A stretch of DNA of 64,000 nt from Dipteronia dyeriana (taxonomy: Eukaryota > Streptophyta > Magnoliopsida > Sapindales > Sapindaceae): positions 70,894,154 through 70,958,153 of the forward strand of contig CM065298.1 in assembly GCA_032871835.1 (NCBI GenBank), written 5' to 3'. The notes under the pieces were generated by a model. That model was not told where the DNA came from. It worked only from the letters and a program-made list of their open reading frames with translations, and searched no databases. A program made the position numbers and the translations under genes. Each line of letters starts with the position of its first letter. Position 1 is the first letter of the stretch. Below are positions 22,223 through 33,921 of the stretch, piece by piece.

Positions 22223-23500
22223 GGCCTTTCCCATCGGCCTTCAAATGGGTCTTGTCCATCTACCATATCGTCCTAATGTTTTTGATGGGAAACAAGGTAG
22301 GCGAGGTATACGATGACCAACAAACAACCTATAAATGCTAAGCTGTGTCGACTAACCCGACGGCTTTAGCCAAACAGTTTACACAAATATCAATTATACA
22401 ATAGCAGATGCCATCTGAGGAGGATCTCGAAACCCCTGAACATCATAGGGAAGGCTGGAGTAGTAGTAGAGGAGTCCTAGTCAGAGATCCTGCCAGAAGA
22501 AGACAGAGGGTGGGCTAGTGGCCACGCTTTTTATCCAATAGAGGAAGTATCAATCAGAGAGGATGATCTTTATAAGGTAGTCAAGGTCAGAGCCATACTA
22601 AAAGCCAGAGTGAAGGAAGACTTGATCATGTTCCTTAATGAGCATTGTGTCATTTACCCTTTGAGCCATGATGAGATGGCGGGAATCACGATCTCATTTG
22701 GCAGCTCATAGGTTAGCAGTTGACCCCATCTTTAAGCCTGTTAAACAAAAGAGGCGGCATTTCAATCCTGAGATAAATGTTACAGTACAGGAAGAGATTG
22801 ACAAACTGTTGAAAACCGAGTTCATTCGAGAATCTCGATACCTTGAGTGGATCACTAACGTGGTCTTGGTCACCAAAGCCAATGGAAAGTGGCGTATGTA
22901 CATCGACTACACCAACCTCAACCGCCTGTCCAAAAAATAGCTTTCCAATGCAGAAGATCGATCAGCTGGTAGGCGGCATAGTAGGTAACAAGCTCTTAAG
23001 CTTCATGAATTCATTCTCGGGGAATAATCAGATCATGATGCACCCCAGAGACCATGACAATACAATCTTCATCAATGGGTAGGGAATTTACTACTACAAG
23101 GTTATGCTCTTTGGTCTCAATAACAAATGAGGCACCTATCAATGACTGGTCTATCGTTTGTTCAAGCTCAAGATTGGGAAGATAATGGAATTTTATATAG
23201 ATGACATAATCACTAATTAACAGGAGGTTGACCAGTACCGCGACTACTTCCACCGAACTTTCTAAATCATCAAAGATAATCAGATGAGGTTGAACCCTGC
23301 CAAGTGCGCCTTCAAGGTAACTGTAGGGAAGTTTCTTGGATTCATGGTCTCTAGAAGGGGCATTGAGGCAAACCCAGAGAAGATCAGAGCCATCCTGGAC
23401 CTGGAATCCCCCAAACAGGTACAAGTATTAACCTGTCGAGTAACATCGCTCAATCGTTTCATATCACGATCTACCAACAAGTGCCTCCCATTTTCCTAAA
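22223..23500 (+). pseudogene. Tat + element reverse transcriptase
   Basis: After a degraded linker with stops (22223-22640), RT motifs appear: HRLAVDPIFKPVKQKRRHFN, EEIDKLLKTEFIRES, VVLVTKANGKWRMYIDYTNLN, then PMQKIDQLVGG. The active site reads EFYIDDIIT (about 23188-23215), with both aspartates kept. The thumb side has [32 protein letters not shown]. Stops lie near 22938, 23080, 23127 and 23218, plus frameshifts. Confidence 0.88.
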
Positions 23501-24500
23501 GCAATTAAGCAAGGAAAAAAACTTAAAGTGGGACCAAGATGGTGAGCAGGCATTTCAGGCATTAAAAACATATCTAGCTAGCCGACCGATTCTAGTTAAG
23601 TCGGAACATCAAGGAGCTACAGATCTACCTAGCCATGTCTGAGACAACAGTGAGTGAAGCCTGGTTAAAGAATGTGGAGATGGGGTTCAACGACCTATCT
23701 ACTACGTGAGCCATGCCTTGACCAAGCCATAGAATTATACACCCTTAGAGAAGCTCGCTATCGCATTGGTGACCTCGACGAGGAAGCTCTGTCCTTATTT
23801 CCAAGCTCATACGATCGTTGTTGTAACAGATCAACCACTTTGCCAATTTTTACAACGGCCAGACATATCTGGGAGGTTAGTACTCTGGGCTCTCAAACTT
23901 ACTCAGTTTGACGATAAGTACAAGGCGATGACTACCATCAAGTCCTAAGCATTAGAAGATTTTATAGCTGAATTCACAGCTCTTTCTATTCCTGGTGCCA
24001 CCGTAAACCCGAACTCAATCCTTCAGGAAGGTCAAAAGCTTCAGGACTGGCCAACTATCCAGAATGCCTGGAACCTTTATGCAGATGGAACATCTAGCCA
24101 AGTAGGTAGTGGATGGGGTATCATCCTAATTGATCCTAAAAAGATGGAATGCTACCATTGTTTCAGGTTTGAGTAGAGTGCCACAATTAATGAGCATAAT
24201 GTGATGCCCTCCTAGCTGGGATGAGAGCAGCTGTTGAAATGAGGGCTGATTACCTCCACGTGAAGAGAAATTCCTAGTTCATTGTCAATCAGGTCACCGG
24301 GTTGTACCAGGCGAAGGGCGACAATATGAAACTTATTTCAGATTGGTCTAGTAGCTTAAGGCCCGGTTTAAGGGGTTCAAGGTAGAGCAAATCCTTCGCC
24401 AAGAGAATCATTGAGCATATATCTTAGCCAGGATAACAGCTAATGGTGGGCAGGCCCTACCCAAAGGTGTACCTCTCCAAGTAATTTCCCAATCCACCAT
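23501..24500 (+). pseudogene. Tat + element RNase H regions
   Basis: The RT-linked RNase H reads WDQDGEQAFQALKTYLA, YYVSHALTKP and VVVTDQPLCQFLQRPD. A second, archaeal-type RNase H-like segment (aRNH), typical of Tat elements, is suggested by WNLYADGTSSQVGSGWGIIL near 24070-24125 and by TINEHNV about 60 bp later. Stops and frameshifts are frequent. A dual RNase H supports the Tat assignment, but the second domain is read only from short motifs. Confidence 0.72.
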
Positions 24501-24559
24501 AACAAAAGGTAAAAAAGTTAGCATGGTTGATCGCCTTCATTGTTGGATGGATCCGTTAG

Positions 24560-25790
24560 TTTCTTACCTTCAAAAGGAAAGCTCCTAGACAACCCAGAGA
24601 AAGCTCAAAAGCTCAAAAGGACCTTAGTTTGCTACTGTCTGGTAGATAGGTACCTCCACCGCAGAGAAAGATCTCTTTCTTTACTCTGATGCTTACATCT
24701 TGATGATGCTAGATGGGTACTTAAAGAGGTTCATTCGGGTGAATGTAGGAACCATACCAGAGGAGAAGCATTGGCATATAAGGTGTTTCGCATGGGTTAC
24801 TACTGATCAATCGTGCACCATGATACGAGGATGTTAGTACAGTTATATAGACCATGCTAGAGGACATCTAATTTGAACCATCTACCTCCAGAGCGTCTCA
24901 CCTCAATCAGTTCACCTTATCCCTTTGCTATCAATTGAGTTGACTTAATCGGACCACTCTCTACTGTTTCTAGTCAGGCCAAACATGCTACAGTTGCAAT
25001 CGACTACTTCATCTGATGGGTAGAAGCGGGACCCTTCTCCAAAATCACAGAAGAAAATACCACCAAATTTATTATGACTAATGTGGTTTGTAGGTTCGGC
25101 ACCCCAATGATCATCATTAATGATCTAGGCAAGTAGTTCGATAACACACGGTTCAGGGATTTTTGTTAAGACCAACCTATCAACCTCTGTTTCGCATCAG
25201 TAGCTCACCCCTAAACTTATGGCCCGTAGTAGCTATATACAAAACAATTAAAAAGATCCTAAAGAATAAACTATAGTAGATAAAAGGCGAGTGGGCAAAA
25301 GAGCTTTCTGAGGTACTCTGGGCCTACCGAACCACCAGGAGAACCGCGATCTGGAAGTCACCCTACTTCTTATCTTTTGGGGTAGAGGTAGTCCTACCTA
25401 TTGAGCACAAGCTGACCTCATTCTGGGTTCAACACTTCGAGCTGGAGCACAACGAGGTCAAGCTATGGTCTAAGCTAGACCTCCTAAAAGAAAAGCCATA
25501 TAAAGTGGCAGAAAAAGCTACAGTTTATCAGAGCCGAATCGCAAGGTACTTCAATAGAAAGGTTAGAGTTCACAATTTAAAAAAAAAAAGACCTGGTACT
25601 CTGGAGACCTAGAACACCATAATCCAATCAGACGGGGTTCTGGACCCCAACTGGGAAGGCCCTTACCTGGTAAAGGTGGTGGTCTGAATTAGGGCCTACA
25701 AGCTTGAGGACATGGATTGGCATCCTATCGACCATACCTAAAACGTGGACCATTTGAAGAGGTTTTATCCATAAAAGACCAAGGACTCCT
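24560..25790 (+). pseudogene. Tat + element integrase
   Basis: The zinc-domain region is worn (KDLFLYSDAYILMMLDGYLK, then RCFAWVTT). Core phrases are spread over three frames: the text around 24935-24960 for the first D region, KITEENTTKFI and VCRFGTPMIII with ND near 25105, and the region 25290-25350 after the E helix. The C-terminal end VDHLKRFYP is near 25750-25770. Frequent stops make this the most decayed part of the element. Confidence 0.75.
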
Positions 25791-25975
25791 AGGTCGACCA
25801 TTTCTACCTTGAATCAGTCTCGGTACTAGCATTTCGTGAACATTTTGTACTACCATTTAACTATCAATAAAATCTCTACTTGTTTCTCTATCTCCACTTA
25901 TGTATGTTTTCGCCACGGGAATTTGCCATGATCACCATGATCATCATTAACCGGGAAAGGCCATATGGCTACCTC
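25791..25975 (+). other. Untranslated stretch after pol
   Basis: Contains aactatcaataaaatctc and leads into the tandem units. The minus-strand Tat element has the matching atcaataaagtcacttgc before its array. Confidence 0.55.
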
Positions 25976-26265
25976 GATGCCTTGGCCAGGTACCACCCCC
26001 TATTAAGAAAGGTTTTATCATAAGTTCATAGTTGTCTGTCATACCACAAGACAAGAGATTGGTTGAGGAAACCCCCTCACCACCTCTGATGCCTTCGTCG
26101 GGCACCACCCCCCGCTAAGAAGAGTCTGAACGTAAGTACATAGTTACCAGCCATATCACGAGACCAGGATAGCTGAATGACAATCTTGATGCCTAGGTCG
26201 GGTTGCCACCCCCCAGAAGAATCTAGGCATAAATGCATAGTTGTTTGCTAGATCGAGATCGTCAT
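25976..26265 (+). repeat. Three degenerate units of the 97-bp Tat repeat
   Basis: gatgccttggcc, gatgccttcgtcggg and gatgcctaggtcggg begin units at about 25977, 26088 and 26188. Each is followed by accacccccc-like and agaa..tct..cataa phrases. They are the reverse complement of the 13477-14565 unit. Spacing is 100-112 bp, so the units carry small insertions. Confidence 0.85.
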
Positions 26266-27040
26266 GGTATGGTCCGTCTTTGGTACAGGGATGAATGGTA
26301 CCTAGATTATTTCGACCAGGTTTTTCACCTAAGTGTCACAATTCCTAATATGTGAATGCTTGATACTTTGATTATTCTAGAAAGGATAGTCAATTTTTAA
26401 AAAAGATCCCACCAGGATCAATTTCACTAAGTACCATGGATATCTGGTACCAGTCACTTTTTACTCCAGTTTATTCTTCACACATTTTTCAAGTTTCTTG
26501 TGTTATCAGGTTCGGTTGCATCAGGTGAACACTAGGGATTTTGTCAAGGAATGATATACACCTCGACCACGGTACCATCTGGGCATTGAAGTACCACAAA
26601 TAGGAATGTCCCTGGTATCCAAGCTCTTACTATAAGCAATTTCACCAAAGTTTTAATGTAAAAATAGTCCAAGCTACAATAATGGCCTCAGTTGGGAACT
26701 AAGGGATCACACAGATAGGGGCTCTATGTACTGGGGCTAGCAAGATTAGATTTTTACTAAGTATCTGGAGCTGAATCCAATCACCTAACCTATTTAACTT
26801 TTTATACTTGACAGGTTTTTAAGTTTTTCCTTACCGGATTTTATTAAGTCAGGTATACCCAGGGGACTGCTCCAAGATCAAGTTAAGAGATAAAACTTGA
26901 CACATTCAACCAAGATAAAGATCAACTAGATACTGGAATGAAGAAAGAAAAAGTTATCATTCATAGCATTCAGGGAGCCCATCCCCTCTTATAAGCTACA
27001 TCAAGACAATCAAGGAGCTTGTCCCCTATTTTTGGGCTAT
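26266..27040 (+). other. Tat + element 3' non-coding stretch
   Basis: About 775 bp with no ORF above chance and no match to other parts of the window that I can see. It lies between the array and the inserted B LTR, at the 3' side of the antisense gene. Confidence 0.45.
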
Positions 27041-28694
27041 TGTTAGGATTAAGCTCGATATCAAGAGTATAATAATGTATTTGACAATCTTTTCATACTA
27101 ATAAAGTGATTTCTAGTTTAACAAATTTTATAGCATTAATAGTTTAATTATTATAATTGTCAAAAGTAAATAATCATAAGGTCAAAAGACTATGAGAAAA
27201 GAAGAATTTTTTATACATCTAGATATGTATGAGGTAGACAATTCTTTAGTTAGTCTTGAATAATATTCACAACTTAAGGTAATAGGTTGGGCGCCTTTAA
27301 CTTGTCAAAAGTTATAGATTTTTTTGTCAGCATTTGAGTTGGATCAAATGTATTATGATGAGTCTAAAATCATTAAAGTGTGGTGTCTTTGGGCAAAAGA
27401 ATCTAGTGCACTAAGTGTATTGAATAGGATCAAAATGAAATACCTTATCTAGAACCGTCAATGGATAAAAGTATTCATTTGAAGACAATCGGAGAGTCTA
27501 TCTCAATCCTGAGATAAATGATGGACTTATGGTTGCAAGTGTTATCATTTGAACTATCAATGAGTACGATTATATAGCATAGTCTATCCTCAATAGTTTG
27601 GTGGTATTCATTTATTAATCGATAGAGGACTTCATTTATAGATATGGGCATCGTGGCTCCATTTATTGAATGAGAGTAGAATACCATCATATAGATGTTT
27701 TGAGGTATTGGATATAAAATCTTAACTTTAAGTTTTCAATAATGTCTCTTGAAACATGCTTTCTAGACAAGTCAAAATATCCAAGTTCAAAATGTGGTCA
27801 TATGAGTAAATATGGTAACTTGGAGAGCTATAGGTGGTCTATGAGCTCTTGACAATTACCAGTATTCTTCATGAGGGTATATTTTCTCCAATAAGGTTGT
27901 CTAGGGTATGAATGAGTAACATCAACTTATTATATCTTTATTTAAGAGTTCAATTTTAGTTCTTTAGTGGAATGAACTAAAATAAAATAGATCGGACCTA
28001 AGTGAATCATTTGTTGATTGTGATTGGGTTGTGTCTATTAGAGCTTAAATTTAGATAGCCCGCCAAGATCCTCAATCCACATGAACTTCCATGGATCACT
28101 TGATATATTCTACCGGACCAGTTTAGGGGTCCATCTAGAATTGTATTAAGGCATGTGGACTTGTTTCTTTTTCTTAGAATGGGTCTAGTTCACATGTGGA
28201 CTTTTTATGAAGGTCAAATGGATTTAATAAAATAAGAAAATAATATATTGGCTCATATATATGGTTTGGGCGGAAAGGCTATTTAGAATAGCTTAATTAT
28301 GTTATTTTATTTTATTATTTAATTAAATGGAAATTAATTAATTTGGTGATTAATTAATTATTTAATTAAAAGTCAAAATCTTTTTCCTAGTAGGAGATGG
28401 TCTCCTAAAATTATGCTATTGTTGGTAGTATAATTAATATTAAACACTATATTTGATAAGTAGATAAATAAAATAAATTATTTATCTATTCAAATTAGGA
28501 AGTCTTTAATATGATTACAAATACCATATTGAGTTAGATTAGGAGTCTTGGTGGAGGATAGAATTCCTTTTAGAAAAGGATTCTTAACCACCAAGTAAAT
28601 CCACCTAAGGAAAGGATTCTTAACAACCAAGTAAATTCTTCTTAGGAAAGGATTTATGATCCTAATATATGTTCTTATGAATTTCAACCGGCTC

Positions 28695-28743
<49 letters not shown>

Positions 28744-29497
28744 AGGACAAAATTCCTTTTAGAAAAGGATTCTTAACTACCAAATAAATCCACCTAAGGA
28801 TTCTTGCCAACCAAGTAAATCCTTTTTAGAAAAGTATTTGTGATCCTATATATATACCCTTGTGAATTTCGGCCAGCCCTATGATTTTTAGAGTAAAACT
28901 TTTTGCCAACATAAGTATTTTCTAAGAGAGAATTTTGTTTGGCAAGAGAGAATTTTGAGAGAGAAAAATTTAGTATTTTACTCTAGACAAAATTCAATCA
29001 ACTCTAAGATATAGGGTGTAGAATTCGGCCAAGGGGAAAAGAGAAAATGAAAACGTTTTTATTTTTGATAGTACACTAGTATCCTTTACATCAAAAGGGA
29101 TTTGTGTACAAAATCAAATCGGGTTCACACGAGTTTCAATCAAGTAGATTGGTAATTCACAAGTGACCGAACGTTCTTGGATTTTTCTCTTGGAGGATAT
29201 TTGTAACTAATAAAGAAAAGATTTTGTTTGTCTCCATCCTCAGGTATACAATTTAAAGAAAGGGAGCCTACACTCTTAGGTGATTCACATTCGTGATTGA
29301 ATTGGAAGATCTTACGGAATCAATTCGGTGTTTGTTCAATCGTCACGAGAAAAATGTACGACACTTTTTATATACATCAATTAATCTAGGGTTAAGGTTC
29401 TTGTTAGTCAAAAGGGAAATTTTTTATTTATACGCAAACCCTAATTTTTGTTTTTATTAGGCTTCCATTGCATTTTGAACCGTTTTTTTTTTCTACA
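27041..29497 (+). repeat. Family B copia LTR inside Tat + element
   Basis: It starts tgttaggattaagctcgata and ends ttttctaca, matching the LTRs at 53432-55607 and, inverted, 60674-63178 along the whole length. No family B internal sequence adjoins, so it is solo-LTR-like. The flanks gctat and acaaa do not match, so a simple LTR-LTR recombination after a normal insertion is not proven. It carries an expanded (AT)n and degenerate internal repeats of the type aaaggattcttaaccaccaa. Confidence 0.85.
28699..28741. repeat. (AT)n microsatellite in B LTR
   Basis: About 21 uninterrupted AT dinucleotides. The inverted LTR at 60674-63178 has a shorter (AT)n at the equivalent place (about 61308-61327), and the LTR at 53432 lacks it, so the tract expanded after the copies separated. 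Confidence 0.92.
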
Positions 29498-29611
29498 ACA
29501 AAGTTGTCAGAAAAGGATAACAGGAGTTGTTAAGTCTAGTTCATGGTCAAGCAGGGTGCCCACCCTAAATTTTAGGCAGCAATAATAGAGATGGATAATC
29601 GAAATGCTAGG

Positions 29612-32083
29612 TCACAAATCGACTCCTCCTTGGTGGCTTCCTTCTCCAGCCCCATCTCCTAGCACCTGCTTCTCTGCTCCCTTTATGGATTCATCAACAA
29701 CTGGCTCCTCCACCACTAGCCGCACTGCCTCAACTGGATTCTTAACCTAGGCTTGATAAGACTCGACCCCTACCATGACATCCTGGGATGCATGCTCAAC
29801 TCTAGCTTGCTCAATTACCTAATTGGAAATGGCCTAATCCTCTACTCCCTCAACAATTTTGGATAGGGAAACATGCAAGAGTGAAGATTTCTCCTCAATC
29901 TGGGATGTAACTTCATCTGAGATCTTCGAGGGAGGAACCTCACTGGTAGTTCCCTTGCTTGGTAGAAGAGAAGAAGCAAGCCACTGATTTTTATCATCAC
30001 TTGTACCTTCACTAGCTCCAGCGGTTCGTTAAGGTTCTGTTCCATAAGTAGTTAGAGCCGACATGGCCAAATCAAAAGGAGAAGGTAGAGCATGAGCTGT
30101 CTGAAATACAGTATAGAAATAACCATCCTCAAAAGAAGAGTCAACATCAGCTTCCAAGCTCACCACCTTGTCGTACAGAGCATGAATCTCTCTTTCTAGC
30201 TCCCGGACCTTATCTCTCACTATGTCCCTCTCCAAGGCATAATGCGTTAACTGAAGGACCTCAGTGTCAAATTCATGTTTGCTTCGTTTCGAGCTACCTT
30301 GGGCATTCTCAAGGATTTGATGATCTGGTCCAGGCCTGGTCCAAACCCTTGTTATCAGTCTGCAGTTAAGCGAGCTCGCCTTAGACCTTATCAAGCTTGG
30401 CTTCAACATCTTCAGCATGCCTTTTCATTGAAGACATCTGGTGTCTCATCGTAACATTATATTTAAAAGTTTGAAAGTCACAGAAATCAAGTTAACTATT
30501 GTCCAAATACAAAAAGGTGTGAGATAAACCATAGTTAAGCATAATATCTTTTCTACCTCAGCTATGACTGTGGAGCCCTTGGTAAGCAGGATGTTAGAAG
30601 GCATCGAGGTTAGGGGACTCAAACTCCCACTAGGATAAGCCAAGATAAAACGATCCAAGACCTTATTCTAACCGGTAATCCTCAGTCGAGATCGAGTTCG
30701 ATATTCTGGAGCCATTACAGTCAGTAGCAGTTTATGAACCTCCTCCTACCATCAAAATCCAAACCTTTTACCATAGTCAACCAGGATGTGAATACATACA
30801 TTTTGAGATGTGGGACAGGAGGAAAGAAAATAGGTACCCTAGGAATCCCAGCAGGAATGTGCCCACCATCCCTCGTCGCGATAGGAGGAGGATAAGTCTT
30901 AGTAGTTGAGGCGATAGGGGATCTAGGTTGGGTAGGAATCAGAAGAGGAAGTGAATCTTCTAGCAGTTCAGGCCCCTTCTGGACCGGTATAGGGATAGTA
31001 GAAAATGTAAAAAGTAGTAAATATTTAGAATACATCAATGGCAAGAAAGAAACACGCATCAACAGAAATATAGAGGTGCATCATACCAGGGGAGGCAATA
31101 GAGATGTGCAGATAGCGGTCCATCCTGCCAGAATAGAAGGGGTCAGATGTGGGGTACTGTAAGTTGATGAAGTTCCAACCAATAATAAACTCAAAGATCA
31201 ACCTTGATTCCGAGGAAAGGGTGACTTTCTCCCAAACTGGTTTGCTAATGAACTGGGTAGGAAGCATGTACTTAGTACCATTGATGTGAACTGAACTCCC
31301 CTAGTCGCCACCCACCACGACCCATTCATCCTTCCAAGAAGCGTCTTTCTTGGTAGAACAAGAGACGATGAAATTTAAGCTACTTTTAGCCTAGGCATAG
31401 AATTAACCCTTTGGAACGGGAAACATGCAAGTAACCTGCAAGACAAACCTCAACTTATCCTGTCCCAGATCCCTGTTGATTTTGTCCTTCTCGTACTATT
31501 CTTTCTAAAGCACGAGAAAGCCCACTAAGTCTTTCTAGAATCCTGGTGTAAGCTAGAGGGGGCCTAGCTGCAGAGCGTGAAACGCCCTACTGAGGGTCAG
31601 ATGAAGAGGTAGCCTGACTCCATTGTCAAATGCGACGACATGTATCAAGAGTACACCAGGGGTGGGGGTGTGCATGTCATAACCTCGGTACGGTATGGTA
31701 ACGAAGATGCTCTCTAGGATTCTGAATTGACTCCTTAAGTGCCTAATGGTGGCCTCTATAGTGGTTGAATCAGGAATGACACAGTTGTCGTAGGGAAGAA
31801 TGACCATCCCACTAGGCGATGTCGACTCAGTACCAACCGGACCCCTACCAATTCTAACCTCGCTAAACTTCTCGCTTGTATCCCCATCGATAATCTCCAG
31901 CGGGGCATCTGGGTTATTTAAAAAACTTGTCCCAATGGCAGTGTTTTGACCTGAGCAATGGCACTGCAGCGAGGGAACATCACTCTCTCCGCTACCTTCT
32001 TCTCGAGCTCATTTCCCACCTGCGGGGCTTGGAGCGGTGCCCACCATCAGCCTATCAACACTGTCGTCATCAGTGTTCAACAT
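29612..32083 (-). pseudogene. Antisense extra gene of the Tat element
   Basis: Antisense to gag-pol, between the array and the 3' LTR. From an ATG at 32083 (MLNTDDDSVDRLMV) the N-terminal domain includes FLNNPDAPLEIIDGD, CVIPDSTTIEATIRHL and HTPTPGVLLIHVVAFDNGV. A middle part has YMLPTQFISKPVWEKV. The C-terminal part is a charged coiled coil (KVRELEREIHALYDKVVSLE, about 30200) and an acidic serine-rich tail ending near 29612. The element at 50073 keeps the N-terminal third with clear similarity. Two intron-like gaps (about 31086-30979 and 30590-30440) have GT and AG edges. Several frameshifts break this copy. Extra antisense ORFs are known in Tat retrotransposons; their function is not established, and none is claimed here. 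Confidence 0.7.
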
Positions 32084-32218
32084 AATAGGAGCAAAAATTG
32101 GTCTGGAAACTTAAGAAAAATGATTGGAAGAAACGAAAAGGGCAGAAAAAGCCTAGGGAATTTTTGAATTTTAAGAGTAGAAGATTTTGAAGCGTGAAAG
32201 AATAAATAGGAGTTTGGG

Positions 32219-32354
32219 TTTAAATAGGCACAATGAAACGGTAACCAGTAAAGAAAACGTAATCAAGAAGGTGAAACTCTCGGCCTCAAAGCGCGCGTGC
32301 AGCCAAAAATTTCTCCTCTTTCAAATGGGTATCTCACCCTCATTTGACACGTGG
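32219..32354 (-). promoter_or_regulatory. Putative promoter of the Tat antisense gene
   Basis: On the minus strand, tatttaaac (about 32227-32219) lies some 140 nt before the ATG at 32083. A G-box-like word, ccacgtgtc, lies at 32354-32346. The element at 50073 has the same two signals in the same order before its antisense ATG. That they act as a promoter is inference from position and conservation. Confidence 0.55.
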
Positions 32355-32439
32355 ACATTGTATTTAAGTAGTCGAAATTGGAAAAATTCCCAAAATAGAA
32401 AATCTGACTCCAACCCTAAATTAATCACCGGTGTTCAAG

Positions 32440-32453
32440 TCAGAGGGGACTTC
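32440..32453 (+). other. Polypurine tract of Tat + element
   Basis: cagaggggacttc directly precedes the 3' LTR; the 50073 element has cagtggggactttc at the same place. It would prime plus-strand synthesis. Confidence 0.75.
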
Positions 32454-33555
32454 TATTAATAGCCATTTTTAGCATCAAAGGGAAATTTTCCACCTAGTTA
32501 TTACTTGGTAGGAAGCATCTCCATATATAGGATAGGTACCAGACGTAATGGTTTACCTCGAAGTATCAGGTCTAACACAACCAGGGTACCTTAACATCGT
32601 TATAGGAGCGAGATGAAGCTCATGCACCTTTAAGGACCACCAAATCGGTACCCAAGTGCCCTAACACCGATCCACTACCCCATCGAGGTACATATCTTAC
32701 CCCTCGAGTAGGACGAGAGATGCCCTTAAGGCTCCTAAATGATCATAAAGCTCCAGCATGATTAATCAAGTGCCACATTGCGAGAACGGTACTTTCAGGT
32801 ACCTTACCAGTAGGCTATCACCTCGGGATACCTCACCAATGGGTTGATCAAGTGTCATGTCATTAGAATGGTACCTTAAGATGTCTTACCAACAGACTAG
32901 CACTTCGGGGTACTTCACCATCAAGATGAACAAGCGCCACATCGCCAGGCCCATGCTTCAAGGTGTCATGTTATTAACAAATGAAATCAAAATTCTTCTC
33001 CAAACCATAAGCAAGCTCCACGTACGTGCAACCATAATGAAAGAGTCCGAAAAGGAAACAAACATAATTATCTCTAGGATATCTTCCACCAACCGATTCT
33101 TTAGGGTCAAACACATTAAATATAAAATCCCACTGAATGAGGGAGATGATCAAGCCAATGATCTTCGGCTTGTACGCTAAGGAAAACCCCTAGCGTCTCC
33201 TTGTTTAATTATAGAGATTATAGCACGAGGAAAGCGACCTAAAATTCGATGAAAAATTGATCCTAAGAACTAAAGGAGCTATCGCTTAATCCTATAGTCA
33301 ACATTAAGCCTAGCCATCGCCATTGTTAGTTGTGTCCACTTATCAACATGTATGAATTCGCCACCTCCTGTTAGTTAAAGAGAGAAGATAGGTTGAGAGT
33401 GATCCAAGCAATTGTACACACTTTATTATTGAATAAAATAACATCAGTCAGTTCACTATCACCCTTATCGTACATTTTTCCATTCCTACATATGAAACAG
33501 GTACTGAAGGTGTTAAGTTAAGATTCCTCACCCATAGTGAAATTTCAGGTTAACA
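32454..33555 (+). repeat. Tat + element 3' LTR
   Basis: It starts tattaatagccatttttagc (first g changed to a) and ends caggttaaca, then actat. It is collinear with 18696-19830. The many differences between the two LTRs, visible by eye across the whole length, indicate an old insertion. Confidence 0.9.
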
Positions 33556-33560
33556 ACTAT
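33556..33560 (+). repeat. Target-site duplication of Tat +, right copy
   Basis: actat, matching 18691-18695. Confidence 0.88.
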
Positions 33561-33921
33561 ATATGTATGTGAGTGAGGCACCGACCTTGCTGTTTTAAGC
33601 TCTCCTATCTTTCCTCCTTGCATGCTACTTAGGTCAGGGAATTACAAAAGAGACCTAGAGAAAAGACTGGGTACCAGGACTAGAGACTTCCTTACCAGGA
33701 CTAACCCCTCACGCCAGCAAGGGAAACTCGCAACACCATATCTTCTCTATATGTCCAAAGCCCTGACGGGCGGGTCGATATGTCTCCTATCTACTGCTCT
33801 TTATTCTTTTACTCATCCATATCACCAAGGTACGAGGTACCTACCTCGACTGCGACCTACCGGGTAGCAATCTTGAGGGTGTTGATCTGGTTCCTCTCCC
33901 AAAGTAAATTTTTGGTTTACA
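33561..33921 (+). repeat. Tat-like LTR 3' end, older target
   Basis: The stretch from about 33820, ggtacgaggtacctacctcg, followed by ggtagcaatcttgagggtgt, matches 51051-51115 at the end of the LTR of the 50073 element. It ends tttttggtttaca. No PBS follows, so it is a 3' LTR end or solo LTR. The + strand Tat element inserted upstream of it; the missing front is presumably at 18549-18690 and beyond. Confidence 0.7.

Larger units (their letters stand above)
18696..33555 (+). mobile_element. Tat-lineage gypsy element, full length with antisense gene
   Basis: This 14.9-kb Ty3/gypsy element has: 5' LTR, PBS, leader, gag, protease, RT, RNase H, integrase, a 3-unit tandem array, an antisense gene, a polypurine tract and a 3' LTR, flanked by actat. 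The protease-RT-RNase H-integrase order and the extra antisense ORF before the 3' LTR fit the Tat lineage. About 2.5 kb of the length is a family B copia LTR inserted at 27041. Gag-pol carries many stops and frameshifts, so the element is dead. Confidence 0.9.

Noticed and set aside
27475..27690. Recurring ~70-residue minus-strand ORF (also at 53866-54081 and in the LTR at 62550)
   Set aside because: It lies inside the family B LTR in each copy and is repeated only because the LTR is. No start, domain or codon evidence of a protein.
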